From IMG/VR virus record IMGVR_UViG_3300028844_005888, positions 1 through 21,573 of that record: a DNA stretch of 21,573 bases; one strand, given 5' to 3'. The notes beneath the pieces were generated by a model. It made no database searches and had not been told where the DNA came from. It saw only the letters and a program-made list of their open reading frames with translations. Both the position numbers and the translations under genes were made by a program. This DNA is from a virus. Positions 1 to 6,275 of the stretch are shown piece after piece (position 1 is the stretch's first letter; each line of letters begins with the position of its first letter).

Positions 1-735
1 CCATTACCAATTGATCCTATGCCTATAGAATTAGTAACGCCTGAAATTGAAGTTGTTCAGGTAGAAGAAATAACAACAGAATCTATTGAGATAGAAATTG
101 CAGCAATAGAGGCAGAAGTAAATGAACCAATCACTACGAAAAATGTTGAAGAAACAAATTCCGAAAGAGACAACGGAAGAGATACCGGAGGAGATACCAC
201 AGCCCAAGAAACCGAAAAACCCGAGCCAGAGAAAACAGACGAATCTGGATCCGAAGCTGATGGAAAAGGTGAAGAAGCATCCGATGATGAACAAAGCGAG
301 TCCAAGGACGATGACCGAAAAGAAAAAGACTCTGGGGAAGATACTAGCACTACAGATAGTGATGCAAAGGATAAAGAATTAGATGAAGGCAAAGATACTA
401 ACGAAACCGTTGAACCTGAAAAAGTTGCTAAACCAACTAAGAAGAAAGAAAAAAGTCGTAAAGACAAAATGAGACAGTTAATTGCAAATAAAGTAAATGC
501 ATTGACAAAGAAAGTAGAAAAGGCGACTACTATAGAAGAACAAATGGTCATACAAGCACAACTATTGGCTCTTGTAGCATTTGTTCCAGACTTTGATTAT
601 GCAGAAAAGAAAGTACCCGATATTTATTTTTATCCACCAGTGCCGACAGTAGATCACGAATTTTCAAGATGGTTTGTGAATGATCCTACTTTTGGTGCTA
701 TGGAAAACTTACAATATCCAAGTTTAAGGCAGTAA
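1..735 (+). CDS. Acidic low-complexity phage protein, 5' end outside window
   Basis: The frame is open from base 1. The first ATG is at 19, but no Shine-Dalgarno sequence precedes it, so the gene probably starts upstream and only the last 240-odd residues are seen. The visible part has three zones: a Glu/Ile/Val-rich start; a very acidic Ser/Thr/Asp/Glu stretch (about residues 45-140 from the ATG) that is probably disordered; then a Lys-rich patch, a short helical segment and a Pro/Tyr/Phe-rich C-terminus that looks folded. No family is recognised. The charge pattern would suit a virion scaffold, core or linker protein, but that is a guess. The next gene follows after 4 nt. Confidence 0.7.
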   Translation, partial: PLPIDPMPIELVTPEIEVVQVEEITTESIEIEIAAIEAEVNEPITTKNVEETNSERDNGRDTGGDTTAQETEKPEPEKTDESGSEADGKGEEASDDEQSESKDDDRKEKDSGEDTSTTDSDAKDKELDEGKDTNETVEPEKVAKPTKKKEKSRKDKMRQLIANKVNALTKKVEKATTIEEQMVIQAQLLALVAFVPDFDYAEKKVPDIYFYPPVPTVDHEFSRWFVNDPTFGAMENLQYPSLRQ

Positions 736-739
736 TTAA

Positions 740-1060
740 TTGAACACAATATTTTTTGGGTTGGCATTCACCATACATATGGGAATGTCAAATCAGTATA
801 ACGGAATACACCCAACCGTTAAATATAAATACAACGAATACGCGATAGGAGCATTTTACAATAGTGAAAAAAATATAAGTCTTTATACATCACGCGATGT
901 TGATTTAAAAGGTGACTTGAAACTAGAAGGTGGATTAGTGTCTGGATATTCTCAGCCCATAATACCATTTCTTAGATTGAAATATAATGACTATTTTATT
1001 GGACCCGGAATTGAGGGTAAAAAATTAGGAATTGTGTTTGGAAAAGAATTTCAATTTTAA
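740..1060 (+). CDS. Small exported beta-rich protein
   Basis: This is a 106-residue protein if translation starts at TTG 740, which has AAGG about 10 nt upstream and lies 4 nt after the previous stop. The N-terminus is a short hydrophobic stretch (about residues 3-15) that could be a signal peptide. The rest alternates short hydrophobic and aromatic strands with Gly/Asn turns (VKYKYNEYAIGAFYNSE, LRLKYNDYFIGPG, GIVFGKEFQF) and ends in Phe, as outer-membrane beta-barrels do. The length would allow about six to eight short strands. It may be a small beta-barrel or periplasmic protein that alters the host surface. An ATG start near 778 would remove the signal-like segment. No family can be named with confidence. 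Confidence 0.6.
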   Translation: MNTIFFGLAFTIHMGMSNQYNGIHPTVKYKYNEYAIGAFYNSEKNISLYTSRDVDLKGDLKLEGGLVSGYSQPIIPFLRLKYNDYFIGPGIEGKKLGIVFGKEFQF

Positions 1061-1071
1061 GGAATGAGCAA

Positions 1072-1713
1072 ATGGCAGAGATAGAGTATGGTGGAGTCAA
1101 AGCAAGCGGTTCAAAATTGCTTTTGATTATACCATTATTAGGTACAATAGGTGGTGGTCTTTGGGGTGGATTTGAATTCTACAAAGATTACCAAGATATG
1201 AAAGAACAAATACAAAGTTATGTTGCGCCAGATTTATCAGGATTCGATAAACAAATTGCAATACAGCAAGAGCATCAAGTGACTGTTGAGAGGCATATGG
1301 ATTTTGTATCAGAAGAATTAGAATTATTTAAGGGTGAGTTTGCTGGTGTTCGTGATCGTATTACAGAAAACACGGATTATCTCAGAGATGCAAAGCACGA
1401 TTTAAAAGACGAAATGGTTCGTATGGAAAAACATCTTGATCGTATTGAAATCGAAGTTACCAAAGCAGAAGATGAAATGAGGTCTATTTCAGAAAAACTT
1501 AATGATGATGTAAGAGCATTAATGGATGAAGGCGAAACAGAACAAGACAGGCTTAAATCAGATGTACGTCAAATGATTGACGATGCCAACAATCGTTTTA
1601 ATGATAAGATATCTGGTTTGGAAGGTTATGTCAAACGAGAATTAAGTTCTCTTGAAGAAAGACTCAATGCTAAACTAACAAAGGCACTTGATAATCCACT
1701 TGCTAATCGCTAA
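1072..1713 (+). CDS. Membrane-anchored coiled-coil protein
   Basis: A 213-residue protein starting at ATG 1072 with AAGGA at the stop of the previous gene. Residues about 16-37 form one transmembrane helix rich in Leu, Ile and Gly. Residues about 50-210 are almost wholly charged helix with heptad-like spacing (for example VERHMDFVSEELELFKGEF, then a long Glu/Lys/Asp/Arg helix), predicting a long coiled coil. The likely topology is a short cytoplasmic N-terminus, one membrane span and a rod outside. Rods like this occur in envelope-spanning or lysis-related phage proteins, but no family is recognised. The end overlaps the convergent gene at 1703 by 11 nt. Confidence 0.75.
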   Translation: MAEIEYGGVKASGSKLLLIIPLLGTIGGGLWGGFEFYKDYQDMKEQIQSYVAPDLSGFDKQIAIQQEHQVTVERHMDFVSEELELFKGEFAGVRDRITENTDYLRDAKHDLKDEMVRMEKHLDRIEIEVTKAEDEMRSISEKLNDDVRALMDEGETEQDRLKSDVRQMIDDANNRFNDKISGLEGYVKRELSSLEERLNAKLTKALDNPLANR

Positions 1714-1987
1714 ATGCCATCATTCCATTTGCTGGTGCTGAGGGTCTAGGATAATATGAAGGTTCAACATATGATTTTATGACAGGTGTTCCTTCGGGAA
1801 CACTAGCAGGAATACAATATACTGTAGCTTGATCTTTTGCTGACCAATGACCCCATCTTTTAGATAATTCTTCGGCAGTTGAGTTACAATATTCTACTGA
1901 ATAGAAATATAATTTTTCTTCAACTTCTATTCTATTTTCACCAATTCCGATGAAAAGCATGAGTGCAAAAACTTGTATCATATCCAT
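1703..1987 (-). CDS. Small exported or membrane-anchored protein
   Basis: Reads leftward, about 94 residues. I chose the ATG at 1987 because it comes directly after the stop of the upstream gene (TAATATG) with a GGTGG purine run just before; ATG 1981 is possible. A longer reading from 2014 would overlap the upstream gene for no reason. The N-terminus (MDMIQVFALMLFIGIGENR) is hydrophobic and may be a signal peptide or anchor. The rest contains two cysteines (in EYCNST and VYCIPA) that could form a disulfide, then a Pro/Tyr-rich tail. It is probably co-translated with the 1989-2477 gene. Function unknown. Confidence 0.6.
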   Translation of the reverse strand: MDMIQVFALMLFIGIGENRIEVEEKLYFYSVEYCNSTAEELSKRWGHWSAKDQATVYCIPASVPEGTPVIKSYVEPSYYPRPSAPANGMMAFSD

Positions 1988-1988
1988 A

Positions 1989-2477
1989 TTACCACCAAGG
2001 CGGTTGTTGTACAACGCCTATTAAGTAGACTCCACCAAAAACGGCAGTCAGAATGCCAAAACTTAGTGCAACCATGATTGCGCCGTTTATCATAGCATGT
2101 TTAAATTCTTCTGCGGCATAAATGGTTTCTTCACGTTCTTTTTTAATACTACGTCTTAATTCCATCATTTCGTCCCAGGTATTAGGACCGAATCTCATAT
2201 TCAACATAAACATGATTTCTTTTTCTTGCTCTGCCATTTTTTTCTTGTGAGTTAAAATGGCAAATGCTTCTTCTTCTATAGAACCTGAACCCATCAGTTT
2301 TGCGTGAAGTGGTGGTCTTTTTCTTTGTTCTTCAGCACGATTAATATCATTAAGTGCGCCAAACCATTTGCCCAGCTGGTGTGTACAATTTTCTAAATCT
2401 TGCCCGGCTTGAACAACTGCACTTAAACCTTTATATGCCGCGGAAGCTGCAGCAATAGCTGTTACAGGATCTATCAT
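1989..2477 (-). CDS. Phage membrane protein with helical N-terminus
   Basis: Reads leftward, 162 residues from the ATG at 2477. The sequence AAAGAAAGAAA just upstream can act as a purine-rich ribosome site; the reading frame extends 13 codons further but without a better site. Residues 1-25 are Ala-rich amphipathic helix (MIDPVTAIAAASAAYKG). The middle is charged helix with Lys/Glu runs. Residues about 134-156 form one transmembrane helix (IMVALSFGILTAVFGGVYLIGVV). It ends in PPWW. A TATAAATA box lies about 70 nt upstream on the same strand. Similar Ala-rich membrane proteins exist in marine T4-like phages, but no function is known to me. Confidence 0.7.
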   Translation of the reverse strand: MIDPVTAIAAASAAYKGLSAVVQAGQDLENCTHQLGKWFGALNDINRAEEQRKRPPLHAKLMGSGSIEEEAFAILTHKKKMAEQEKEIMFMLNMRFGPNTWDEMMELRRSIKKEREETIYAAEEFKHAMINGAIMVALSFGILTAVFGGVYLIGVVQQPPWW

Positions 2478-2547
2478 AAAATTTCTTTCTTTGTTTACTC
2501 TATAAATATAATACAATTCATTAGAAAAATTATGTAATTCATACTAC

Positions 2548-2555
2548 TATTTATA
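2548..2555 (-). promoter_or_regulatory. Candidate T4-type late promoter (leftward)
   Basis: TATAAATA on the minus strand (seen as TATTTATA on the plus strand), about 70 nt before the ATG at 2477. T4-like late promoters consist essentially of this -10 box. In DNA this AT-rich about five chance hits are expected in the window, so position is the only support. Confidence 0.4.
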
Positions 2556-2565
2556 CATTTTCCTC

Positions 2566-2594
2566 TTGACATTACTCTTGGATTATGCTACAAA
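2566..2594 (+). promoter_or_regulatory. Sigma70-type early promoter
   Basis: TTGACA (2566-2571), 17-nt spacer, TACAAA (2589-2594), with TGC directly before the -10 (extended -10). It precedes the microprotein at 2624 and the gene at 2705. Confidence 0.7.
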
Positions 2595-2623
2595 TAAGCA
2601 TAGTCAAGAGAAAGAAACGAATC

Positions 2624-2695
2624 ATGTTAGTAAATCTTCTAAGCTTCACCTTTAATCTGATTGTAGTTTTTGCAGTCTTAGAATTAGTAATGTAA
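2624..2695 (+). CDS. 23-residue hydrophobic microprotein or leader peptide
   Basis: Begins MLVNLLSFTFNLIVVFAV and ends in ELVM. It sits about 20-25 nt after the predicted start of the early transcript and ends 9 nt before the next ATG (2705), with AAGGA between. The peptide is almost entirely hydrophobic and could be one membrane helix, or a leader whose translation controls the 2705 gene. The upstream sequence GAGAAAGAAACGAATC resembles the leaders of the genes at 3181, 3495 and 3933, which supports real translation. There is no homology evidence. Confidence 0.45.
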   Translation: MLVNLLSFTFNLIVVFAVLELVM

Positions 2696-2704
2696 GGAAA
2701 CACT

Positions 2705-3115
2705 ATGTCTAATACTTTTTGTTCTGATATCATCTCCGATCTTTATAAAGAAGCTTATGGCTTTCGTCCGGGTCTAAATTTTATTGGATCATGGAATGAA
2801 ATGTCCGATGCTGAAAAGCAAGCGGAGTGGGATTCTCTTTGTGATGAATGTGACCGCACTTGGCAGAATGAAGAAGATTCTCAAGCGTATGCACTAGATT
2901 CTTTCATGCAGCGTTTAGACGATATCCAAGCATTGTCTCCTAATCTAGATACAGATGATGCAATTCGTTGGATTTTACAAGCCGAAGGTTTTAGTGATCA
3001 TGATTATCTCTATGGTGCTAGTTATTGTGCATACCATTTTGGTCTAAGTCACCAAAATGATTTCAAAGTAAACTTTGAACGGGTTTGTGCAGAACAAGCC
3101 ACAATGGCTGCATAA
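2705..3115 (+). CDS. Conserved-looking early phage protein, unknown function
   Basis: A 136-residue soluble, acidic protein starting at ATG 2705 with AAGGA 6-10 nt upstream. It contains four cysteines before its last segment (FCSD, LCDECD, SYCAYH) and one near the end (RVCAEQ), plus several Trp, Tyr and His residues. LCDECD is a CxxC pair that could bind metal, but no second clear pair is visible. The early-type promoter at 2566 and the neighbouring DUF932 gene suggest it acts in host takeover. No family recognised. The stop is followed at once by a hairpin that contains the next promoter's -35 box. Confidence 0.7.
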   Translation: MSNTFCSDIISDLYKEAYGFRPGLNFIGSWNEMSDAEKQAEWDSLCDECDRTWQNEEDSQAYALDSFMQRLDDIQALSPNLDTDDAIRWILQAEGFSDHDYLYGASYCAYHFGLSHQNDFKVNFERVCAEQATMAA

Positions 3116-3135
3116 AAGGGTTGACAAACTCTTTT
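3114..3135 (+). terminator. Hairpin overlapping the next promoter
   Basis: A 9-bp stem (3114-3122 with 3127-3135; AAAAGGGTT paired with AACTCTTTT, one G-U pair) around a GACA loop. The 3' arm ends in TTTT, so it could work as a weak intrinsic terminator for the 2705 gene. TTGACA (3121-3126) of the next promoter lies in its top. Confidence 0.45.
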
Positions 3136-3149
3136 ACATGTGATATGAA
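3121..3149 (+). promoter_or_regulatory. Sigma70-type early promoter
   Basis: TTGACA (3121-3126), 17-nt spacer, TATGAA (3144-3149) with TGA directly upstream (extended -10). It drives the two microproteins at 3181 and 3333. Confidence 0.65.
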
Positions 3150-3180
3150 TAGTGTGTAACAACAAAGAAAGCGAATCACT

Positions 3181-3333
3181 ATGCGAGGACTTTTCATTTA
3201 CGCAATCGTATGTTTCATACTAGGATGTGTGTTTATTAACCAAGGCGATGTAATTCTAGGATTAGCTGTATGTGCAGCTGGACCTTTCTGGCTTGCACTC
3301 GCCCATTATCTAGAAACAAGGAATAACAAATAA
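3181..3333 (+). CDS. 50-residue membrane microprotein
   Basis: Begins MRGLFIYAIVCFILGCVFIN and ends HYLETRNNK. Two hydrophobic segments (about 3-19 and 24-41) separated by the short polar turn NQGD make a helical hairpin. There is no strong Shine-Dalgarno sequence; the leader AAAGAAAGCGAATCACT abuts the ATG and is shared with neighbouring early genes. The stop overlaps the start of the next small gene (TAATG), a sign of translational coupling. It is likely an inner-membrane protein made early in infection. No family recognised. Confidence 0.55.
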   Translation: MRGLFIYAIVCFILGCVFINQGDVILGLAVCAAGPFWLALAHYLETRNNK

Positions 3334-3422
3334 TGTTAGAATTATTAGTAATGGTTATAGTGATCAGTCTAGCTATTCCTTTAGTTGGACTTACTTGGAT
3401 GTTTTTGGATATGTTTAAGTAA
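3333..3422 (+). CDS. 29-residue membrane microprotein
   Basis: Begins MLELLVMVIVISLAIPLVGL and ends MFLDMFK. It is one hydrophobic helix with a charged tail. Its ATG overlaps the stop of the 50-residue gene, so it is probably translated by reinitiation. The pair may act together in the membrane, in the manner of small phage inhibitors of host membrane proteins. That role is inference only. Confidence 0.45.
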   Translation: MLELLVMVIVISLAIPLVGLTWMFLDMFK

Positions 3423-3429
3423 ATAATGG

Positions 3430-3458
3430 TTGACAAATCAAATCAAATATGCTAGTTT
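3430..3458 (+). promoter_or_regulatory. Sigma70-type early promoter
   Basis: TTGACA (3430-3435), 17-nt spacer ending in TGC (extended -10), TAGTTT (3453-3458). A short hairpin around the -35 (TGGTT/AATCA, GACA loop) echoes those at 3114 and 3852 but is weak. It drives the 3495 gene. Confidence 0.6.
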
Positions 3459-3471
3459 ATTAGTATAGAAA

Positions 3472-3494
3472 GAATCACTTGAAAGGGTTCAAAA
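3472..3494 (+). promoter_or_regulatory. Shared early leader motif
   Basis: GAATCACT (3472-3479) followed by GAAAGGGTTCAAAA directly before ATG 3495. The same block recurs at 3912-3932 before ATG 3933, and GAATCACT alone lies at 3173-3180 before ATG 3181. AAAGGG is the likely ribosome site. The conserved GAATCACT is not needed for ribosome binding and may be a translational operator or mRNA-stability element. Confidence 0.5.
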
Positions 3495-3842
3495 ATGAAA
3501 GTCAATGTTTATCACGCACAACGTAATCACCAGACAGGTGATGTTGAAAGCCAAGAGCATGTTGCGGTAGTAAATATGCCGAGTTCTATAACAGAAAAAG
3601 ATGAGGCTCTTGAATATGCTTTTCGTTGGACTCAAAATATTATGGGTTCTTGGAGTCGGAATGATATTGAAGATAATTCAGACCACAATCCACTTTTTGT
3701 AGAACGTGTTGCTCCGCTTCATGAAAGTGGCATGGGGTTGCGTAGTTCAATGATGGGTGACCAGTTTGTTATTGAAAATGAACTTGGCAACAGATCACTT
3801 CACGAAGTTGCCATGATGGGTTTTAAAGACCTCGTGGCATAA
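3495..3842 (+). CDS. Small early phage protein, unknown function
   Basis: A 115-residue soluble protein with start ATG 3495 behind AAAGGG. The first ~25 residues (KVNVYHAQRN, then VAVVNMP) look like beta strands. The middle contains EYAFRWTQNIMGSW and the C-terminus returns to DQFVIENELGNRSLHEVAMMGF. There are many His and Met residues and no transmembrane segment. It has its own early promoter and a leader nearly identical to that of the DUF932 gene, so the two are probably expressed at the same time and level. No family recognised. Confidence 0.7.
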   Translation: MKVNVYHAQRNHQTGDVESQEHVAVVNMPSSITEKDEALEYAFRWTQNIMGSWSRNDIEDNSDHNPLFVERVAPLHESGMGLRSSMMGDQFVIENELGNRSLHEVAMMGFKDLVA

Positions 3843-3851
3843 ATTAAATGA

Positions 3852-3880
3852 AAACAAGTGGTTGACAACTGCTTGTTTTT
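3852..3880 (+). terminator. Intrinsic terminator overlapping a promoter
   Basis: A 12-bp stem (3852-3863 with 3867-3878, including two G-U pairs) with a three-base GAC loop, followed by Ts to 3880. It lies after the stop of the 3495 gene. The -35 box of the next promoter (3862-3867) forms the hairpin tip, so the same bases would end one transcript and start the next. Confidence 0.55.
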
Positions 3881-3890
3881 ACTATATAAT
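3862..3890 (+). promoter_or_regulatory. Sigma70-type promoter, consensus
   Basis: TTGACA (3862-3867), 17-nt spacer, TATAAT (3885-3890). This is a perfect match in both boxes, so it should be very strong. It drives the DUF932 gene. Confidence 0.8.
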
Positions 3891-3911
3891 ATACATATCA
3901 AATGAAAAAAC

Positions 3912-3932
3912 GAATCACTGAAAGGGTTCAAA
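3912..3932 (+). promoter_or_regulatory. Shared early leader motif
   Basis: Second full copy of the GAATCACT plus GAAAGGGTTCAAA block, directly before ATG 3933. Apart from one A and one T fewer it is identical to the block at 3472-3494. Confidence 0.5.
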
Positions 3933-4907
3933 ATGGCACATGAAGTTGAAATGGTAGACGGCGTAGCACAAATGGCTTACGCTGGAGATACACCTTGGCA
4001 TGGACTGGGTACGCCAGTATCCAATGATTTGACGCCAATGCAAATGCAGCAAAAAGCTGGACTTGACTGGGAAGTACAAAAAGTCCCGTCATTCATCGAA
4101 ATTGATGGCCAGAAAATCAAGACTGGTCAAGAGTCTTTGGTTCGTCTAAGTGACAACAAAGTCCTCACAAACGTTGGTGAAGGTTGGAACCCTTGTCAAA
4201 ACTCTGATGCTTTTAACTTTTTTGCAGAATACGTTGCAGCTGGTGACATGGAAATGCACACTGCAGGTTCTCTCAAAGGCGGTCAGATCACATGGGCACT
4301 AGCAAAAGTAAAAGAGTCTTTCGACGTATTTGGAGAAGATACTGTTGAATCATTCTTGCTTTTCAGTAATCCACATCAATACGGGAAATCAATTGATGTT
4401 CGTTTTACTCCAGTTCGTGTTGTTTGTAACAATACTCTTACAATGTCACTTGAACAAGGCGTAAAAAATTCAGCTAAAGTTGGTCACCGTGCAGTGTTTA
4501 ATGCAAACAATGTAAAGACTACTCTCGGCATTGCATCCGAAAAGTTTTCAAAGTACAAAGAAATGGCACAGTTCTTGGGTTCTAAGCGTGTTACCGCTGA
4601 TGATTTGATTACATTCTATAATGATGTATTTCCAAATACTTCACGTACCAAAGAACAGGCTCAAGTTGACAAGCTTGCCGATCTTTCACGCAATGCAAAA
4701 CTTTGCTATGATGTTCTAGAAACTCAGCCCGGCGCAGAATTTGCACCAGGGACTTGGTGGAGCGCATTGAATAGCGTGACATATGTTACAGATCACGTAC
4801 AGGGTCGCAATGCTGAAAATCGTCTGCATAGTCAGTGGTTTGGCATCAATCAAACTCGCAAAGTAAAAGCGGCAGAAAAAGCGGTTGAACTTGCTAATGC
4901 TGCATAA
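3933..4907 (+). CDS. DUF932 (TIGR03299) phage/plasmid-like protein
   Basis: A 324-residue protein of the DUF932 family, common in phages and plasmids. The hallmark start is present: GVAQMAYAGDTPWHGLG (about residues 10-26), followed by DLTPMQMQQKAGLDWEV and, near residue 165, the conserved FTPVRVVCNNTLTMSL. Length and domain order match the family. Its exact biochemical role is not established; it is often seen among early genes and near DNA-modifying functions. It is transcribed from the strongest promoter in the window and its codon use looks less AT-rich than its neighbours', both signs of high expression. The start ATG 3933 sits behind AAAGGG. An unusual folded RNA region follows its stop. 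Confidence 0.9.
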   Translation: MAHEVEMVDGVAQMAYAGDTPWHGLGTPVSNDLTPMQMQQKAGLDWEVQKVPSFIEIDGQKIKTGQESLVRLSDNKVLTNVGEGWNPCQNSDAFNFFAEYVAAGDMEMHTAGSLKGGQITWALAKVKESFDVFGEDTVESFLLFSNPHQYGKSIDVRFTPVRVVCNNTLTMSLEQGVKNSAKVGHRAVFNANNVKTTLGIASEKFSKYKEMAQFLGSKRVTADDLITFYNDVFPNTSRTKEQAQVDKLADLSRNAKLCYDVLETQPGAEFAPGTWWSALNSVTYVTDHVQGRNAENRLHSQWFGINQTRKVKAAEKAVELANAA

Positions 4908-4915
4908 AAGAATTT

Positions 4916-5186
4916 GGGAGAGATTGATTTCTCTCCCATCACTTGACCCGCTAGGCTAGTTACCTAGATAGTCCTGGAGTTGCACTCTGACGAAGTGAAC
5001 CGTCTAACTAAACGGAAACAAAGCACGATCACAAGTAGTGCGGCATTGAGATTGCCGATAAAAGATAAGCAGTGAGAGAGGTCTACTCCACCAGAACTAG
5101 ACCTTCAAGGAGAGACACTTTCATAAGACGAGTACTCGGCGGTAAAGTGTGATTTTTGTTTGCTCAATGATACTGTTTATCTTTTC
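4916..5186 (+). ncRNA. Candidate large structured RNA, unknown class
   Basis: This 374-nt gap between genes holds no credible gene but many hairpins. Seen in order: 4916-4923/4930-4937 (8 bp); 4951-4955/4963-4967 (5 bp); 4979-4981 and 4983-4986 with 4994-5000 (7 bp, one bulge); 5000-5003/5012-5015; 5023-5026/5038-5041; 5042-5045/5053-5056; then a long-range 14-bp helix 5060-5073/5172-5185 (one G-U) enclosing a 7-bp hairpin 5079-5085/5098-5104 and a 7-bp stem 5115-5121/5144-5150 capped by CGA-GTAC-TCG (5129-5138). The region is also GC-richer than nearby intergenic DNA. It does not match tRNA, tmRNA, RNase P or group I intron cores that I can recognise. The first hairpin may instead end the DUF932 transcript, in which case the RNA would start near 4977. 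Confidence 0.6.
4943..4970 (+). promoter_or_regulatory. Possible promoter for the structured RNA
   Basis: TTGACC (4943-4948), 16-nt spacer, TAGATA (4965-4970). It would start an RNA near 4977, just before the hairpin cluster. These bases also form the 4951-4967 hairpin, so the two readings compete. Confidence 0.35.
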
Positions 5187-5228
5187 TCACATTTCATAAA
5201 ACTTTTACATAATTTGCAGTTATTTTTA

Positions 5229-5236
5229 TATAAATT
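5229..5236 (+). promoter_or_regulatory. Late-like promoter box
   Basis: TATAAATT, one base off the T4 late box, in an AT-rich stretch about 46 nt before the transporter start at 5282. Weak evidence. Confidence 0.25.
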
Positions 5237-5281
5237 ACAGTGTTAAAAATAATACTTAAAACCTCAAAAAAGGAGAGTATG

Positions 5282-6271
5282 ATGGAAGTTATGAGTATTT
5301 GGATGCTGATCGGATTTTTATTTGCGGCATATGCGGTTATCGCAAACGATTCAGTTCAAACTTTGGGAACATGGATTGCATCAAATAATGAAAGATTTAA
5401 TTGGAAAGTTATGTGGGGTGCAGCTTCGGCTGTGCTCCTTTGGGCTTTGTGGTATGGCTGGTATAATTATGGAGGTGATATCAGTTATGGTCGTTTGAAT
5501 AAAATTCCATGGCAAGAGGTACAATGGTATCACGCACTTGCTCCTGGAGTATTATTGTTATTGACAAGGGTAGGTGTACCAGTAAGTACATCTTTCTTGG
5601 TATTATCTGCATTTGCTAGTACATTTGTATTAGAAAAAATGTTGATGAAATCTATGTTAGGATATGCCGTTGCAGCCGTTGCGGCTTATGCAATATGGAT
5701 GATTGTCAGTAAGTTATTAGATGAAGCAAAACCTGTAAAAGAAAATCATAAGAATTATTGGCGCATTGGTCAATGGGTAACGACTGGATTTCTATGGTGG
5801 ACTTGGTTATCTCATGATATGGCAAACATTGCTGTTTTTCTTCCCAGAGAATTGTCGGTTGAATTGATGCTTATGATATCCGTTGTTTTTGTTGCTGGTC
5901 TTGGTTTTATGCTAAGAGAAGGTGGCGGTAAGATTCAACAGATTGTTCTAGAAAAACACAACACAAGATATGTGAGGTCTGCAACAATTATTGATGGAGT
6001 TTATTGGCTTATTTTATATTTCTTTAAAGAATTAAATGATATTCCAATGTCAACTACATGGGTTTTTGTTGGTCTATTATGTGGTAGAGAACTTGCTATG
6101 GCAACAGTAACAGGCAAAGAAAAATTTAAAGTCGTATTTCCATTAATTGGTAAAGACTTTCTCAAAATGATGGTTGGTCTTGCAGCATCACTTGCTATTG
6201 TTCTTTCAATTCATTATGTATTTAATCCTATGCATAATGAAGAAGAAACTACACAAGAAATTACACAATAA
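5282..6271 (+). CDS. PiT-like phosphate transporter (compact, divergent)
   Basis: A 329-residue membrane protein with about nine or ten hydrophobic segments. It has the two-fold repeat of the PiT (inorganic phosphate transporter, PHO4) family: AND with SVQTLGT at 21-30 and PVSTSF at 100-105 in the first half, SHDMAN at 177-182 and PMSTTW at 255-260 in the second. Family members import phosphate with H+ or Na+ across the inner membrane. I chose ATG 5282, 6 nt after GGAG; ATG 5279 is adjacent, and a GTG at 5240 gives a longer, less likely start. It is shorter than the usual 400-500 residues. The His that normally ends each PxSTTH motif is Phe and Trp here, so transport ability or substrate may differ. 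It is a plausible phage metabolic gene for phosphate-poor water. Confidence 0.7.
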   Translation: MEVMSIWMLIGFLFAAYAVIANDSVQTLGTWIASNNERFNWKVMWGAASAVLLWALWYGWYNYGGDISYGRLNKIPWQEVQWYHALAPGVLLLLTRVGVPVSTSFLVLSAFASTFVLEKMLMKSMLGYAVAAVAAYAIWMIVSKLLDEAKPVKENHKNYWRIGQWVTTGFLWWTWLSHDMANIAVFLPRELSVELMLMISVVFVAGLGFMLREGGGKIQQIVLEKHNTRYVRSATIIDGVYWLILYFFKELNDIPMSTTWVFVGLLCGRELAMATVTGKEKFKVVFPLIGKDFLKMMVGLAASLAIVLSIHYVFNPMHNEEETTQEITQ

Positions 6272-6275
6272 AAAA

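Noticed and set aside
57-551. Long leftward open frame opposite the first gene
   Set aside because: It is a Ser/Phe-rich shadow of the acidic low-complexity coding strand, without a ribosome site.
824-831. TATAAATA inside the 740-1060 gene, read as a late promoter
   Set aside because: About five copies are expected by chance in this AT-rich window; this one is inside a gene and not well placed. The same holds for 2501-2508 and 21550-21557. The copy at 10072-10079, 190 nt before the 10264 gene, is possible but unsupported.
1700-1720. Terminator between the convergent genes
   Set aside because: The genes overlap by 11 nt and no hairpin with a T run is seen in either direction.
4987-5019. Hammerhead ribozyme reading of CTGACGA and the later GGAAAC
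   Set aside because: CTGACGA is the loop of a 4-7 bp hairpin here, and no stem I/III layout with a cleavage triplet could be found.
5058-5190. tRNA or tmRNA-like reading of the folded region
   Set aside because: No T-arm consensus, 7-bp acceptor stem or CCA end, and no tag-peptide frame, could be placed.
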